From contig NZ_JABFCZ010000010.1 in NCBI RefSeq assembly GCF_014692675.1, positions 1 through 64,000 of the forward strand: DNA of 64,000 bases. The letters are read 5' to 3'. The DNA is from Roseibium aggregatum. Lineage in GTDB: Bacteria; Pseudomonadota; Alphaproteobacteria; Rhizobiales; Stappiaceae. Below, piece after piece: positions 1-9,123 of the stretch. Under the pieces are notes generated by a model. It was given only the letters and a program-made list of their open reading frames with translations, was not told where the DNA came from and ran no database searches. Within the stretch, counting starts at the first letter, position 1, and each line of letters opens with the position of its first letter. The position numbers were made by a program, and so were the translations under genes.

Positions 1-930
1 GGCTTCGGCGGCGGGGGCTTCGGCGGCGGGCGCTTCGGTTTCAGCAGGGGTTTCCGGCTCGGCCGCTGCGACCGCCGTCTCCTGCTCCGGTGCAGCCGGG
101 GCAGCCGGAGCCGGGGCCTCGGCCATTTCCGGCTTTTCCGCTTCGCCCTGGCCGGTCGCGGAGGGCGCTTCCGGCGCCGAGGCAGCCGTCTCAGGAACCA
201 TGACCGACGGTTCGCCGGAAGACGTTGTTTCAGGCTCCGGCTTGGTTTCCACGACGGGTTCAGCCGTTTCCGTTTCGGGGGCGGACGCGACGACGGTTTC
301 CCCGGCGGTTTCCTCCTTGGCCGGTTCCTCGCTGCCCGCGGTCTGGACCGTTTCGGGCTTCTGCAGGATATCGGAAGGACCTTCCGGCTTGTTCAACACC
401 ACCAGCGGCCGGCTCTTGCCGTCATCGGGAACCGAAACGGCAAGGCGCTCGGTCGATTCATGGGTGGTGTTGCCGGCATCGTCCTTGACCTCAAGTCCGA
501 CGTCGTAGTCACCCGGCCCGAGCGGCTTTTCCAGGATGATCGTCCATTCACCCTTGTTGTTGGCAATGCCCTTGCCGACAACCTGCCCATTGGCCGTCAG
601 CGCGACGATGGAACCGGGGTCGGAGCGTCCCGCGACGACGGTTTCGCCCGTCGGCTCCACACCGACCGCGTCAAATGTGAGCTTTTCCGTCTCAGCCTTG
701 AGATCCGGACCGTTTTCCTTTTGCGCTCCCGCATCGGCTGCTTCCGGTTGCGACGCGCTCGGCTCCGCCGTTCCCGTATTGGATGCAACCTCGGTGGTTT
801 CCTCGCCCGAGGAAGCCGGTGCTTCGGCGGTCTTCTCCTGCCGGTCCATGTAAAGGTAACCGGTCGTCAGCGCTGCACCGCCCACGACGACGGCAGCTAT
901 CAGGCTCCAGATCACGCTCAGCTTCGTCAT
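1..930 (-). CDS. Ig-like/LysM-type envelope protein, N-terminal part (cut by window edge)
   Basis: An open frame runs from an ATG at 930 to the left edge with no stop (310 codons). It begins with a short cytoplasmic stretch and one membrane segment (about residues 5-24), followed by an Ala/Glu/Pro-rich linker. A bacterial Ig-like domain lies at about residues 80-150 (VEPTGETVVAG, GKGIANNKGEWT, GDYDVGLEVKDDAGN). A long low-complexity region rich in A, E, P, T and V follows, with AEAP/AAEAP repeats at the edge. This architecture is common in alphaproteobacterial proteins that end in a LysM peptidoglycan-binding domain. The LysM part would lie outside the window, so that portion of the name is inference. 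Probably an anchored periplasmic protein. Confidence 0.72.
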   Translation of the reverse strand, partial: MTKLSVIWSLIAAVVVGGAALTTGYLYMDRQEKTAEAPASSGEETTEVASNTGTAEPSASQPEAADAGAQKENGPDLKAETEKLTFDAVGVEPTGETVVAGRSDPGSIVALTANGQVVGKGIANNKGEWTIILEKPLGPGDYDVGLEVKDDAGNTTHESTERLAVSVPDDGKSRPLVVLNKPEGPSDILQKPETVQTAGSEEPAKEETAGETVVASAPETETAEPVVETKPEPETTSSGEPSVMVPETAASAPEAPSATGQGEAEKPEMAEAPAPAAPAAPEQETAVAAAEPETPAETEAPAAEAPAAEA

Positions 931-1180
931 TGCCATCCCATCCGGGTTCTTCCCGGGCTGTTTGCCCGGCCAAGATCCGTCAATCTCCCGGCCTGTTAAT
1001 TGTCCTGCCCTGCGACCTGCCTGCGGCGGATCCTGCAAGGCTCACACTATTTCGGCCAACCCTTGTCTAAAGCCATGAATATACGTCTTTTTAGGTGTCG
1101 GCAAGAAAACCGGCCAATTCTCCGCTGCCATGCACAATCGAATGCTTGACCGGTCTGGCCGGTAATGCCACACATTCCCT

Positions 1181-1786
1181 ATGACAACATTTTCCAGCGT
1201 TTGCGTATACTGCGGCTCCAGCTTTGGTACCGATCCGGTCTATGAGGCTGCGGCGACACGTATCGGTCAGTTGATTGCCGAAAATGGCCTGCGTCTCGTC
1301 TATGGCGGCGGCTCGGTCGGCCTCATGGGCACGACCGCCAAGGCGGCTCTCGATGCAGGCGGCCTGGTGACCGGCATTATCCCGCATTTCCTGGAAAAAC
1401 GCGAGGCGATGCTCACGGCCCTCGATGAACTGATCGTGACCAAGGACATGCATGAGCGCAAACAGCTCATGTTCCAGAAATCCGACGCTTTCATCGCCCT
1501 GCCCGGCGGCATCGGGACGCTGGAAGAAGCGGTTGAAATGATGACCTGGGCCCAGCTCGGCCAGCACAAAAAGCCGGTCGTTCTCGTCAACATCAACGGC
1601 TTCTGGTCGCCGCTTCTGAAGCTGCTCGACCATATGCGGCACCAGGGCTTCATCCGGCCGGATACGGAAGTTCCCTACCTGGTGGCCCGGAGCGCAGACG
1701 ATGCCTTGCCGATGATCCAGGATGTTCTTTCCGGCAAGGACGTCGAGGGCGAACCCTCAGGTTACGCACCGATCGAGAACATGTAA
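1181..1786 (+). CDS. LOG family protein (TIGR00730 Rossmann fold; nucleotide 5'-monophosphate phosphoribohydrolase-like)
   Basis: 201 residues, the usual length for the family. The N-terminus FSSVCVYCGSSFG and the signature PGGIGTLEE starting at P108 are diagnostic of the LOG ('Lonely guy') family, which releases bases from nucleoside 5'-monophosphates (cytokinin activation in plants; cytokinin or purine salvage in bacteria). The conserved Arg/Lys region (KDMHERKQLM) before the PGG motif is present. It stands alone between the divergent envelope gene and the convergent transporter. No strong ribosome binding site is visible, but no better start exists in frame. The biological substrate cannot be told from sequence. 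Confidence 0.9.
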   Translation: MTTFSSVCVYCGSSFGTDPVYEAAATRIGQLIAENGLRLVYGGGSVGLMGTTAKAALDAGGLVTGIIPHFLEKREAMLTALDELIVTKDMHERKQLMFQKSDAFIALPGGIGTLEEAVEMMTWAQLGQHKKPVVLVNINGFWSPLLKLLDHMRHQGFIRPDTEVPYLVARSADDALPMIQDVLSGKDVEGEPSGYAPIENM

Positions 1787-1820
1787 AAACCGGATCGCCG
1801 GCGGCCATGTGCGGGGGAAC

Positions 1821-2753
1821 CTACGCGCTCTTTGCCGTATGTCGGACGTTTGCCTTCCAGCGCTTCCAGGAATCAAAGCTGAACACCGCCAGGGCGCACC
1901 AGATGAACCCGAAGGTGGTCAGGGTCGCGGGGTGGAGCGGTTCGTTCCAGATGAACACGGCCGTGACGAAATGCAGTGACGGCGCGATGTACTGCATCAG
2001 GCCGATCAGGACCATCGGCAACCGCCGGGCCGCGGCCGAAAACAGGATGAGCGGCAGGGCCGTCACGATGCCGAGCCCGGCCAGCGCCAGGAACACGGAC
2101 GGCGTGCCAAGCCTCAGGATGTCGGCGCCGGACGCGACCTGCAGCAGCAGATAGCCCCCAGCGATCGGCAGCAGCAGCACCGTTTCCATCCACAATCCCG
2201 GCGTCGCCCGCACCGGCGTGATCTTGCGGATATAACCGTAGCCGGCGAAGCTGAAGGCAAGATAGAGCGACACCCAGGGCAAACCGCCCAGCAGGACCGC
2301 CTGCAGCGCCACACCGGCCGCGGCCAGGCCGACCGCAACGCCCTGCAGGAGCGACAGTTTTTCACGCAGGACAACAAGCCCGACCAGGATGCTGACCAGC
2401 GGGTTGATGAAATACCCCAGACTGACGTCGAGCACCTTTTCATGCTCGACGGCCCAGACGAAGACCAGCCAGTTCACGGCGATCAGCCCCGCGGAAACGC
2501 ACAGAAGGCCGACCAGACGGGGATCGCGGGCAATTTCCCCGACCTCCCGGGTGCGGCGCATCACCATCAGGAAGGCACCGACGAAGAGCACGGACCAGAC
2601 GATGCGCTGCGCGACCACGACTTCCGGCGCAACCGTATCGACCAGCTTGAAATAGCCAGGCAGAATGCCCCAGAGCCCGTAGGCGCCGAGCGCGAACAAA
2701 ATCCCGGTACGGGTTTCGTCAGGCGCCGATCCGGCCGATGCCGCCTGTGTCAT
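1821..2753 (-). CDS. rarD: EamA family transporter RarD
   Basis: 310-residue hydrophobic protein with about ten predicted membrane segments. Motifs near the N-terminus (GILFALGAYGLWGILPGYFKL) and EHEKVLDVSLGYFINPLVS in the middle are typical of RarD proteins of the drug/metabolite transporter (DMT/EamA) superfamily. The protein acts in the inner membrane, most likely as an exporter of a small metabolite; RarD substrates are poorly defined. It converges with the LOG gene and lies just downstream of cimA on the same strand (23-bp gap), so the two may be co-transcribed. Confidence 0.88.
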   Translation of the reverse strand: MTQAASAGSAPDETRTGILFALGAYGLWGILPGYFKLVDTVAPEVVVAQRIVWSVLFVGAFLMVMRRTREVGEIARDPRLVGLLCVSAGLIAVNWLVFVWAVEHEKVLDVSLGYFINPLVSILVGLVVLREKLSLLQGVAVGLAAAGVALQAVLLGGLPWVSLYLAFSFAGYGYIRKITPVRATPGLWMETVLLLPIAGGYLLLQVASGADILRLGTPSVFLALAGLGIVTALPLILFSAAARRLPMVLIGLMQYIAPSLHFVTAVFIWNEPLHPATLTTFGFIWCALAVFSFDSWKRWKANVRHTAKSA

Positions 2754-2776
2754 GGATTGACCTTTCGGAGGGCGCG

Positions 2777-4372
2777 TCAGGCCGCCTCGGCCTTCAAAAG
2801 CGCATAGGTGATGGAATCGACCAGTGCCTGGAACGATGCATCCACAATATTGCTGGAGACGCCGATTGTGAACCAGCGCCGGTGACGGCCGGTGTCGTGG
2901 CTTTCGATCAGCACGCGCGTGACCGCGCCGGTGCCCCCGTTCAGGATACGGACCTTGTAGTCGACCAGTTCCAGTCCCTCGATCGCCGACTGGTATTTGC
3001 CCAGGTCCTTTCGCAGCGCCTTGTCGAGCGCGTTGACCGGACCGTTGCCTTCGGCGACCGACATGCGGGTTTCGCCGTCGATGTCGAGCTTGACCACGGC
3101 CTCCGATACGGAGACCAGATTGCCGATCGCGTTGTGACGCCGCTCCACCATGACGCGGAAGGAATTCACGTCGAAGAACTGCGGCACCTCGCCGAGCACG
3201 CGGCGCGCCATCAGTTCGAAGGAGGCATCGGCGGCCTCATAGGCGTAACCTTCCGCTTCCTTCTGCTTTACTTCGGCAAGCAGCCGATCCAGGCGCGGAT
3301 CGGACTTGGCAACCTTGATGCCGAGACGCTCCAGTTCGCCTAGCAGATTGCTCTTGCCGGCCTGATCGGAGACCAGAACACGACGCCGGTTGCCGACAGC
3401 CTCGGGCGGCACGTGCTCGTAGGTCTGCGGATCCTTCAGGATGGCCGACGCGTGAATGCCGGCCTTGGTGGCGAAGGCGGTTTCGCCGACGTAAGGAGCA
3501 TGCCGGTCCGGCGACCGGTTCAGCATCTCGTCGAAGGCGTGGGAGATGGACGTGATCTCGGCCAGCTGGTCGTTGGTGACCCCGAGTTCATATTTTTCCC
3601 GATAGGCCTGTTTCAGCTTCAGGGTGGGGATCAGGGTGATCAGATTGGCGTTGCCGCAGCGCTCGCCGATACCGTTCAGCGTGCCCTGGATCTGGCGCAC
3701 GCCGGCATCGACGGCCGCCAGCGTGTTCGCGATCGCATGGCCCGTGTCGTCATGGGTGTGGATGCCCAGATGGTCGCCGGGAACGACCTCCCTCACCTTG
3801 CCGACAATCTCCTTGACCTCGTCCGGCAGCGTGCCGCCGTTGGTGTCGCACAGAACCACCCAGCGCGCGCCGGCCTCATAGGCGGTCTTGGCGCAGGCAA
3901 GGGCATAATCCGGATTGGCCTTGTAGCCGTCGAAGAAATGTTCGCAGTCGATCATCGCCTCCCGGCCGGAGGCGACCGCCGCCTTCACCGTATCGGCAAT
4001 GGATTCCAGGTTTTCCTCGTTGGTGCAGCCCAGCGCCACGTCGACATGATAGTCCCAGCTCTTGGCGACAAAGCAGAAGGCATCGGCCTTGGCCGCCAGG
4101 ATTTCCTGCAGGCCCGGGTCGTTGGAAACAGAGCGTCCGGCCCGCTTGGTCATGCCGAAGGCGGTAAACGTCGCCTTGTTCGTCCTCCTTTCGGAGAAGA
4201 ACTCGCTATCGGTCGGATTGGCGCCCGGGTAACCGCCCTCCACATAGTCCACGCCCAGCCGGTCCAGCAGTTCGGCAATCGCGATCTTTTCGGTCACGGA
4301 AAAATCGATGCCGCTGGTCTGCGCGCCGTCGCGGAGGGTGGTGTCGAAAAGGTAGAGGCGTTCCCTGGTCAT
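2777..4372 (-). CDS. cimA: (R)-citramalate synthase CimA
   Basis: 531 residues. N-terminal HMGL-like catalytic domain starts LYLFDTTLRDGAQTSG (metal/substrate site DTTLRDG) and contains GIHTHDDTGHAIAN and NGIGERCGN. The C-terminal third (about residues 400-530, NSFRVMVERR onward) is the LeuA-type allosteric domain. CimA condenses pyruvate with acetyl-CoA to citramalate, the first step of threonine-independent isoleucine synthesis. The frame stays open for 84 further codons upstream, but these overlap the next gene and look unlike the family; the ATG at 4372 with an upstream AGGAA is the sensible start. Leucine/isoleucine feedback is expected from the family, not seen here. Confidence 0.9.
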   Translation of the reverse strand: MTRERLYLFDTTLRDGAQTSGIDFSVTEKIAIAELLDRLGVDYVEGGYPGANPTDSEFFSERRTNKATFTAFGMTKRAGRSVSNDPGLQEILAAKADAFCFVAKSWDYHVDVALGCTNEENLESIADTVKAAVASGREAMIDCEHFFDGYKANPDYALACAKTAYEAGARWVVLCDTNGGTLPDEVKEIVGKVREVVPGDHLGIHTHDDTGHAIANTLAAVDAGVRQIQGTLNGIGERCGNANLITLIPTLKLKQAYREKYELGVTNDQLAEITSISHAFDEMLNRSPDRHAPYVGETAFATKAGIHASAILKDPQTYEHVPPEAVGNRRRVLVSDQAGKSNLLGELERLGIKVAKSDPRLDRLLAEVKQKEAEGYAYEAADASFELMARRVLGEVPQFFDVNSFRVMVERRHNAIGNLVSVSEAVVKLDIDGETRMSVAEGNGPVNALDKALRKDLGKYQSAIEGLELVDYKVRILNGGTGAVTRVLIESHDTGRHRRWFTIGVSSNIVDASFQALVDSITYALLKAEAA

Positions 4373-4397
4373 TTTTCTAGTTCCTGTCGCCGGCTTC

Positions 4398-4865
4398 TTA
4401 GGCCGGCCAGTTTTCCGTGTCGTGGTCCGGGTGTTGATAGGAGACAAGGTCTTTAAAAAGCGCTTCGGCCTGGGCCGCTTCCGCCGGCTCGCGGGATGGC
4501 AGCTTGTCCAGCCCCTCGCACCAAGGGATGCGGCTTTCCAGTCCGACCTGCAGCACCGGTGCGGCGATCGAGGGATCGTCCAGGGTGCAAATGGCAATCT
4601 CGGTTCCGAAGTCCTCGAACTCATAGGTCAGCGGCGTCCCGCAGGTCCCGCAGAACCCGCGGCGGACCTTGCTCGAACTCTTGAACTGTTTCGGCGCGCC
4701 GCGCGTGAATTTAATGCTCTTTGCCGTCACCAGCGGGGCGAAGGCATTGCCGAAGGCTTTCTGGCACATGCGGCAGTGGCAGATCGAGGCGCGCCCGAAC
4801 GCGCGGACCTCGTAGCGCACGGCGCCGCACTGGCAGCCGCCTGTAGCCGATCCCGCAGCCGTCAT
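4398..4865 (-). CDS. GFA family protein (CENP-V/Gfa zinc-binding fold), downstream copy
   Basis: 155 residues. Zinc-binding cysteine pattern of the Gfa/CENP-V fold is intact: GGCQCGAV near the N-terminus, [12 protein letters not shown] about 20 residues on, and CGTCGTPL in the middle. The family is named for glutathione-dependent formaldehyde-activating enzyme, but most members have no proven activity. The ATG overlaps the stop of the upstream paralog by 4 bp (ATGA), so translational coupling is likely. It is the second of two adjacent GFA genes, which share the same cysteine layout and QHPDxDTxxWP ending. Confidence 0.88.
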   Translation of the reverse strand: MTAAGSATGGCQCGAVRYEVRAFGRASICHCRMCQKAFGNAFAPLVTAKSIKFTRGAPKQFKSSSKVRRGFCGTCGTPLTYEFEDFGTEIAICTLDDPSIAAPVLQVGLESRIPWCEGLDKLPSREPAEAAQAEALFKDLVSYQHPDHDTENWPA

Positions 4866-5350
4866 TGCTGTTCTCCCTGCGGCCAGCTGTCCGTGTCCTC
4901 ATCCGGGTGCTGATAGCTCACCATGGTCGCGAGGAACGGCAATGCAATCTCGTCCTCTTCGGAGCGGGTTCCCGGCAGGCCGGTCAGCCGGTCCGCATAG
5001 GGCAGCTTGCCTTCCACGCCGTACTGGACCGTCGGCACGATCTCTTGCGGGTGATCGAAGGCGCCGATCGCCAGCCCGAGGCCGTCGGGCGCCTCATAGG
5101 TCAATGGCGTGCCGCAGTCCCGGCAAAAGCCCCGGTGGACATGGTTGGAGCTCTGGAAATAGGCCGGCTCGCCGCGGGTCCAGGTGAGTTCCGCCCCCTT
5201 TTCGATGCCGACCAGTGGCGCATAGAAGGCTCCAAAGGCCTTCTGGCACATGCGGCAATGACAGATGGACGCCGTCCCGAGCCCCCCATCGACCCGAAAC
5301 CGCACCGCCCCGCACTGACAACCGCCGGAGTGGGATTCAGACTGTGTCAC
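4862..5350 (-). CDS. GFA family protein (CENP-V/Gfa zinc-binding fold), upstream copy
   Basis: 162 residues, paralog of the gene immediately downstream. Motifs [27 protein letters not shown] and CRDCGTPL carry the conserved zinc cysteines. The start overlaps the cysS stop by 4 bp and the stop overlaps the next start by 4 bp, so cysS-gfa-gfa forms a coupled minus-strand chain. The duplicate may handle a different thiol adduct; substrate unknown. A direct link to formaldehyde/glutathione chemistry is only suggested by family name. Confidence 0.88.
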   Translation of the reverse strand: MTQSESHSGGCQCGAVRFRVDGGLGTASICHCRMCQKAFGAFYAPLVGIEKGAELTWTRGEPAYFQSSNHVHRGFCRDCGTPLTYEAPDGLGLAIGAFDHPQEIVPTVQYGVEGKLPYADRLTGLPGTRSEEDEIALPFLATMVSYQHPDEDTDSWPQGEQQ

Positions 5351-6768
5351 CGCTTGACCTCCCAGGTGGTGATGCGCTGGCCGGTTTCGGAGTCTTTTGA
5401 ATCCTTTAGAAGGATTCCTTCAGACGCCAGTTCGTCCCGGACGCGGTCGGCATCGGCCCAGTTTTTCGCTTCGATGAACGCCAGACGTTCGGCGACGCGG
5501 GCGTCGATCGCAGCATGATCGAGATCGGCTGTTTCGGCCTTGACCGGGGCAAGCCCCAACAAGGAAGCAGAGGCAGAATATTCCGCCAGCCTTGCGGGAT
5601 CCTTTTGCGCTTCGGAAGCGAGTGCGTGCAGCGCCTGAATGGCTGCGACCGTGTTCAGGTCGTCGTCCAGCGCATCGACAACCTCCTGAGCAGGTGCTGC
5701 CGCCCCTTCGACAAGATCCGGCCACTTGGACAAGAGCCGCTCCGCCTCTTCCAGTTTGCGGACGGAAAAGTCGATCGGCTCGCGGTAGTGGGTCATCAGC
5801 ATGGCGAGACGCAGGACCTCGCCCGGCCATTGGCGGCCGCCGAAGGTTTCCGTGTGCAGGAGATCGTGGATGGTGACGAAGTTGCCCTCCGACTTGGACA
5901 TCTTCTTGCCCTCCACCTGCACGAAGCCGTTGTGGAGCCAGTAGTTGGCCATGCGGTCGTTGCCGTGGGCGCAGCAGGACTGGGCGATTTCGTTTTCGTG
6001 GTGGGGAAAGATCAGGTCGAGGCCGCCGCCGTGGATGTCGAATACCTCGCCCAGATGGGCCTCGCTCATGACCGAGCATTCGATATGCCAGCCGGGCCGT
6101 CCGCGGCCCCAGGGGCTGTCCCAGCCAGGTTCCTCGGCGGACGACTGTTTCCAGAGCACGAAATCGCCCGGGTTCTTCTTGTGGCCTTCGACCGCGATCC
6201 GGGCGCCTGCCTTCTGTTCGTCCAGATTGCGCTTCGAGAGCGCCCCATAGGCCGGCATGGAGGCCGTGTCGAACAGCACCTCGCCTTTCGCCACATAGGC
6301 GTGATCCCTGGCGATCAGGGTCTCGATCATCCCGATCATGCCAGGAATATGTTCGGTTGCCCGCGGCTCCACGGTCGGATCGAGGCAGCCGAGCGCCCGA
6401 ACGTCGGCGTGATACTGATTAGCCGTCTTTTCGGTCACCTGACGGATGGCGTCGTTGAGGCTCATGCGGCCCGCCTTAATCTCCGATCCGAAATCCCGCA
6501 GGGCCCGCGCGTTGATCTTGTCGTCGACGTCGGTGATGTTGCGCACATAGGCGACATGGTCCGCGCCGTAGAGATGACGCAGCAGACGGAACAGCACGTC
6601 GAAGACGATCACCGGCCGGGCGTTACCGATATGGGCGAAGTCGTAGACGGTCGGCCCGCAGACATACATGCGCACGTTCGCCGGATCGATCGGGACGAAG
6701 TCCTCCTTCGATCGGGTCAACGTATTGGTGAGCTTCAGTCCTTTGGAATTGGACGTTGCTGCGCTCAT
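5347..6768 (-). CDS. cysS: Cysteine--tRNA ligase
   Basis: 473 residues, normal length for class Ia CysRS. The zinc/HIGH region reads [19 protein letters not shown] and the KMSKS loop KKMSKSEGN; further zinc ligands are in the [11 protein letters not shown] and HHENEIAQS segments. Charges tRNA-Cys in the cytosol. It is the first gene of the minus-strand chain cysS-gfa-gfa, joined by ATGA overlaps. The start at 6768 gives the standard N-terminus. Nothing abnormal seen. Confidence 0.97.
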   Translation of the reverse strand: MSAATSNSKGLKLTNTLTRSKEDFVPIDPANVRMYVCGPTVYDFAHIGNARPVIVFDVLFRLLRHLYGADHVAYVRNITDVDDKINARALRDFGSEIKAGRMSLNDAIRQVTEKTANQYHADVRALGCLDPTVEPRATEHIPGMIGMIETLIARDHAYVAKGEVLFDTASMPAYGALSKRNLDEQKAGARIAVEGHKKNPGDFVLWKQSSAEEPGWDSPWGRGRPGWHIECSVMSEAHLGEVFDIHGGGLDLIFPHHENEIAQSCCAHGNDRMANYWLHNGFVQVEGKKMSKSEGNFVTIHDLLHTETFGGRQWPGEVLRLAMLMTHYREPIDFSVRKLEEAERLLSKWPDLVEGAAAPAQEVVDALDDDLNTVAAIQALHALASEAQKDPARLAEYSASASLLGLAPVKAETADLDHAAIDARVAERLAFIEAKNWADADRVRDELASEGILLKDSKDSETGQRITTWEVKR

Positions 6769-7074
6769 GGCAATCGGTCTCCTGGCCGGCTGGCCGGGCG
6801 GTCCGTCTTAAGGAGCAATTTGCCAAGAGGGAACGGCCACAGCCAGCGGTGTCGCTAGCTGCAAATAATGGTGATCGAAATGATGTTCCGTGCGGCCGTC
6901 ATCATGGGCGCTGTTATGGCCCGCTTTCCGCCTGCCGGTCAAGGCGCAATTCAACCTGCCGTTTTGGCGACAGTTTTATCCGCATCCGGCCGGAGACCTT
7001 GTTTAACTGGACTGTCCGCAGAACTGCGCTACGCTCGGCGCGGTCGTGGCGAATCAAGGCGAGATGTTTTCCTC
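6769..7074. other. Divergent intergenic region between cysS and the L,D-transpeptidase
   Basis: About 306 bp that should hold promoters for both divergent genes. The L,D-transpeptidase frame stays open back to 6868, but those extra 69 codons are Arg/Gly-rich and would hide the signal peptide. I see no convincing -35/-10 pair, riboswitch or repeat. Confidence 0.4.
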
Positions 7075-8733
7075 ATGCGCATGACGTTCTTTCAATCGAT
7101 ACTCTGTGCCGGACTGGTTCTGGCGATTCCGCACTTTTCCGACCTGCCGCTTGTCGGAACCGCCCAGGCCCAATCGACCGCGCAGGAACCGGCGGTCACC
7201 GCCCCGGAAACCTATCCGGAGCCGGACACGCCGCTTGCCAAGGGGATCCGCGACGCGATTGCCGAACTGGACGATACCGAGGTTACCGAGTTTTACGCCA
7301 GGCGCGGGTTTGCAACGATCTGGCTGAACAAGAACGGGTTCAACGAGCGGGCGCATCTGACGATCGCCGCCTTCGCCGATGCCAATGCCCATGCGCTCAA
7401 TCCGGAGAACTACGGGCCGCTTGAATTCATCAGCCGAAGCGAGAACGCGCGTTCGCTCGAGGACTGGGCTTCCATCGAACGGGACCTCACCCGCCAGTTC
7501 CTGCGCTACGCCACGCACCTGTCCTCCGGACGGGTGCAGCCCAACGAGGTCAACAAGGCGCTCAATATCTTCCCGCACCGGCCGAAGACGTCCATCCTGC
7601 TGGAAAATGTGGTTAGCGCCACCGACTATGCTGCGTTTCTGGAAACCTTGCCGCCCAACACGCCCCAATACGCCCGGCTTCAGCTGCGTCTGGCGGAATA
7701 CCGCCAGAAGGCTGCCGAAGGCGGGTTCACGGTCATTCCCGAGGGCGAGGTCCTGAAACCGGGCATGACCGACAGCCGCCTCGGCGTGTTGCGCCAGCGC
7801 CTGATCGAGGAAGATTATCTGAACCCGACCATCCCAACCGGCGATGTCTATGACGGCGCGCTCGTCGACGCGGTCAAGGAATTCCAGTCCTATCACGGCC
7901 TGGACGTCGACGGTGTCATCGGCGCCGATACGCTCAGCGAAATGAATGTGCCGATCGAACAGCGCCTGATCCAGATGGAACTCAACATGGAGCGCCGCCG
8001 CTGGATGCCGGATGACCTCGGCGAGACCTATGTCTTCGTCAATCTGGCCGACCAGGTGCTGAAGGTGGTCAAGAAGGGCAAGACTTGGTTGGCGACGAAG
8101 GTCGTGGTCGGCAAGCCTTATCACGCCACCCCGGTCTTTACCGGCGAGATGACCTACGTGGAAGTTAATCCCTACTGGAACGTTCCCTACTCGATCGCGA
8201 CCAAGGAATATCTGCCGAAGCTGCGGAAAAATCCGGGCGTCCTGTCCTCGCAGAACATTCGGCTGTTCGAAGGCGGGACGGAGATATCGCCGTCACAGAT
8301 TGCCTGGAGTTCCTTTTCCCCGTCGAACTTCCCCTTCAAGCTGCGGCAGGACCCGGGCAACAAGAACGCGCTCGGCCGAATCAAGTTCATGTTCCCGAAC
8401 AAGTTCAACATTTATATCCACGACACGCCCGCCAAGTCGCTGTTCGACAAGGCACAGCGCTCTTTCAGCCACGGCTGCATTCGCGTATCGGATCCGTTCA
8501 CGCTCGGCGACATGCTGCTAGCCGACCAGGGCTACGACAAGGCGCGCCTGGAAGCGATCCGGGACACCGGCGAACGCACGATCGTCAAATTGCAAAAGCC
8601 GATCCCGGTCCACATCACCTATCTGACCGCCTGGATGAACAAGGACGGGTCCACCCACTTCCGGAAGGATATCTACAAACGAGACGCTGTTTTGCTGAAA
8701 GCGCTGGCCCGCGCCATGACAGAAAATCTTTAA
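7075..8733 (+). CDS. L,D-transpeptidase family protein (YcbB-like) with peptidoglycan-binding domain
   Basis: 552 residues. A signal peptide follows the chosen ATG (about residues 1-34, ending near GTAQAQS), so the protein is periplasmic. A scaffold region at about 60-240 is followed by a PG_binding_1 domain (about 240-300, VKEFQSYHGLDVDGVIGADTL) and the YkuD catalytic domain, with SHGCIRVSDP placing the nucleophile at Cys468 and a conserved upstream His (FNIYIHDTPAK). These enzymes make 3-3 cross-links in peptidoglycan or attach proteins to it. The earlier in-frame start at 6868 is rejected because it buries the signal peptide. Single gene by spacing. Confidence 0.9.
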   Translation: MRMTFFQSILCAGLVLAIPHFSDLPLVGTAQAQSTAQEPAVTAPETYPEPDTPLAKGIRDAIAELDDTEVTEFYARRGFATIWLNKNGFNERAHLTIAAFADANAHALNPENYGPLEFISRSENARSLEDWASIERDLTRQFLRYATHLSSGRVQPNEVNKALNIFPHRPKTSILLENVVSATDYAAFLETLPPNTPQYARLQLRLAEYRQKAAEGGFTVIPEGEVLKPGMTDSRLGVLRQRLIEEDYLNPTIPTGDVYDGALVDAVKEFQSYHGLDVDGVIGADTLSEMNVPIEQRLIQMELNMERRRWMPDDLGETYVFVNLADQVLKVVKKGKTWLATKVVVGKPYHATPVFTGEMTYVEVNPYWNVPYSIATKEYLPKLRKNPGVLSSQNIRLFEGGTEISPSQIAWSSFSPSNFPFKLRQDPGNKNALGRIKFMFPNKFNIYIHDTPAKSLFDKAQRSFSHGCIRVSDPFTLGDMLLADQGYDKARLEAIRDTGERTIVKLQKPIPVHITYLTAWMNKDGSTHFRKDIYKRDAVLLKALARAMTENL

Positions 8734-8742
8734 ACAAGGAAA

Positions 8743-8775
8743 TTCAAATACTTACATCCCGTTAAGCTATTTGAA
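8743..8775. promoter_or_regulatory. AT-rich inverted repeat (candidate operator)
   Basis: Perfect 8-bp arms TTCAAATA (8743-8750) and TATTTGAA (8768-8775) separated by 17 bp, 10 bp after the transpeptidase stop and about 95 bp before a small exported ORF that precedes the SqrR/BigR-like repressor. There is no T-run, so it is not a standard terminator. Operator role is inference. Confidence 0.35.
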
Positions 8776-8869
8776 CGGAAGCTGAACGCACCGCTCAGCA
8801 TCGGTTCAAGCGCGCTCCCCTATGGTCCCGACATCTTCAAGGGGTCGGAACCAGTGCAGGAGTATCGAG

Positions 8870-9058
8870 ATGTTCGCCCGTTTGCTTGCGTTTGCATTCA
8901 TAACCTTAATGCTGATCGGACCTTTGGCCGCACTTGCAAGTTTTGCCAGCTACCCTCACACTTCCAACGCTGCGATGCAGCAGAAAAGCATGTGCCTGAC
9001 GACAGGCATCGGTTGCGGCTCCGGTCACATCCTGCTTCCGGCCATCGGGCGCATGTAA
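8870..9058 (+). CDS. Small exported or membrane peptide, unknown function
   Basis: 62 residues from an ATG preceded by AGGAG at good spacing (the frame also opens upstream at 8822 but without a site). It has a hydrophobic N-terminal segment (about residues 4-23, LLAFAFITLMLIGPLAALAS) that looks like a signal peptide or single membrane anchor, then a short tail with two cysteines (CLTTGIGC) and a Gly/His-rich end. I do not recognise a family. It lies 65 bp upstream of the ArsR-type regulator in the same direction, so it may share its regulation. The ribosome binding site and signal sequence are the case for it being real. Confidence 0.6.
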   Translation: MFARLLAFAFITLMLIGPLAALASFASYPHTSNAAMQQKSMCLTTGIGCGSGHILLPAIGRM

Positions 9059-9072
9059 ACAATCCTAACCGT

Positions 9073-9098
9073 AAAACCTGACTTTGCTTGCAGGTTTT
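9073..9098. promoter_or_regulatory. Inverted repeat before the ArsR-type gene (operator or terminator)
   Basis: Perfect arms AAAACCTG (9073-9080) and CAGGTTTT (9091-9098) with a 10-bp spacer, followed by CCAATTTTTT. It sits between the small peptide gene and the regulator. It could terminate the small gene, or be the autoregulatory operator of the repressor; the sequence does not decide. Confidence 0.4.
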
Positions 9099-9123
9099 CC
9101 AATTTTTTGGCATGTTCCGTCCC

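Noticed and set aside
4373-4624. 84-codon upstream extension of cimA
   Set aside because: It overlaps the GFA gene out of frame and is unlike citramalate synthases.
6868-7074. Longer start for the L,D-transpeptidase
   Set aside because: It would bury the signal peptide that begins at 7075, and the extra residues are Arg/Gly-rich without homology.
8790-8851. Imperfect GGTC-CGAC/GTCGG-ACC hairpin before the small peptide gene
   Set aside because: The pairing is imperfect and there is no T-run, so neither terminator nor operator could be supported.
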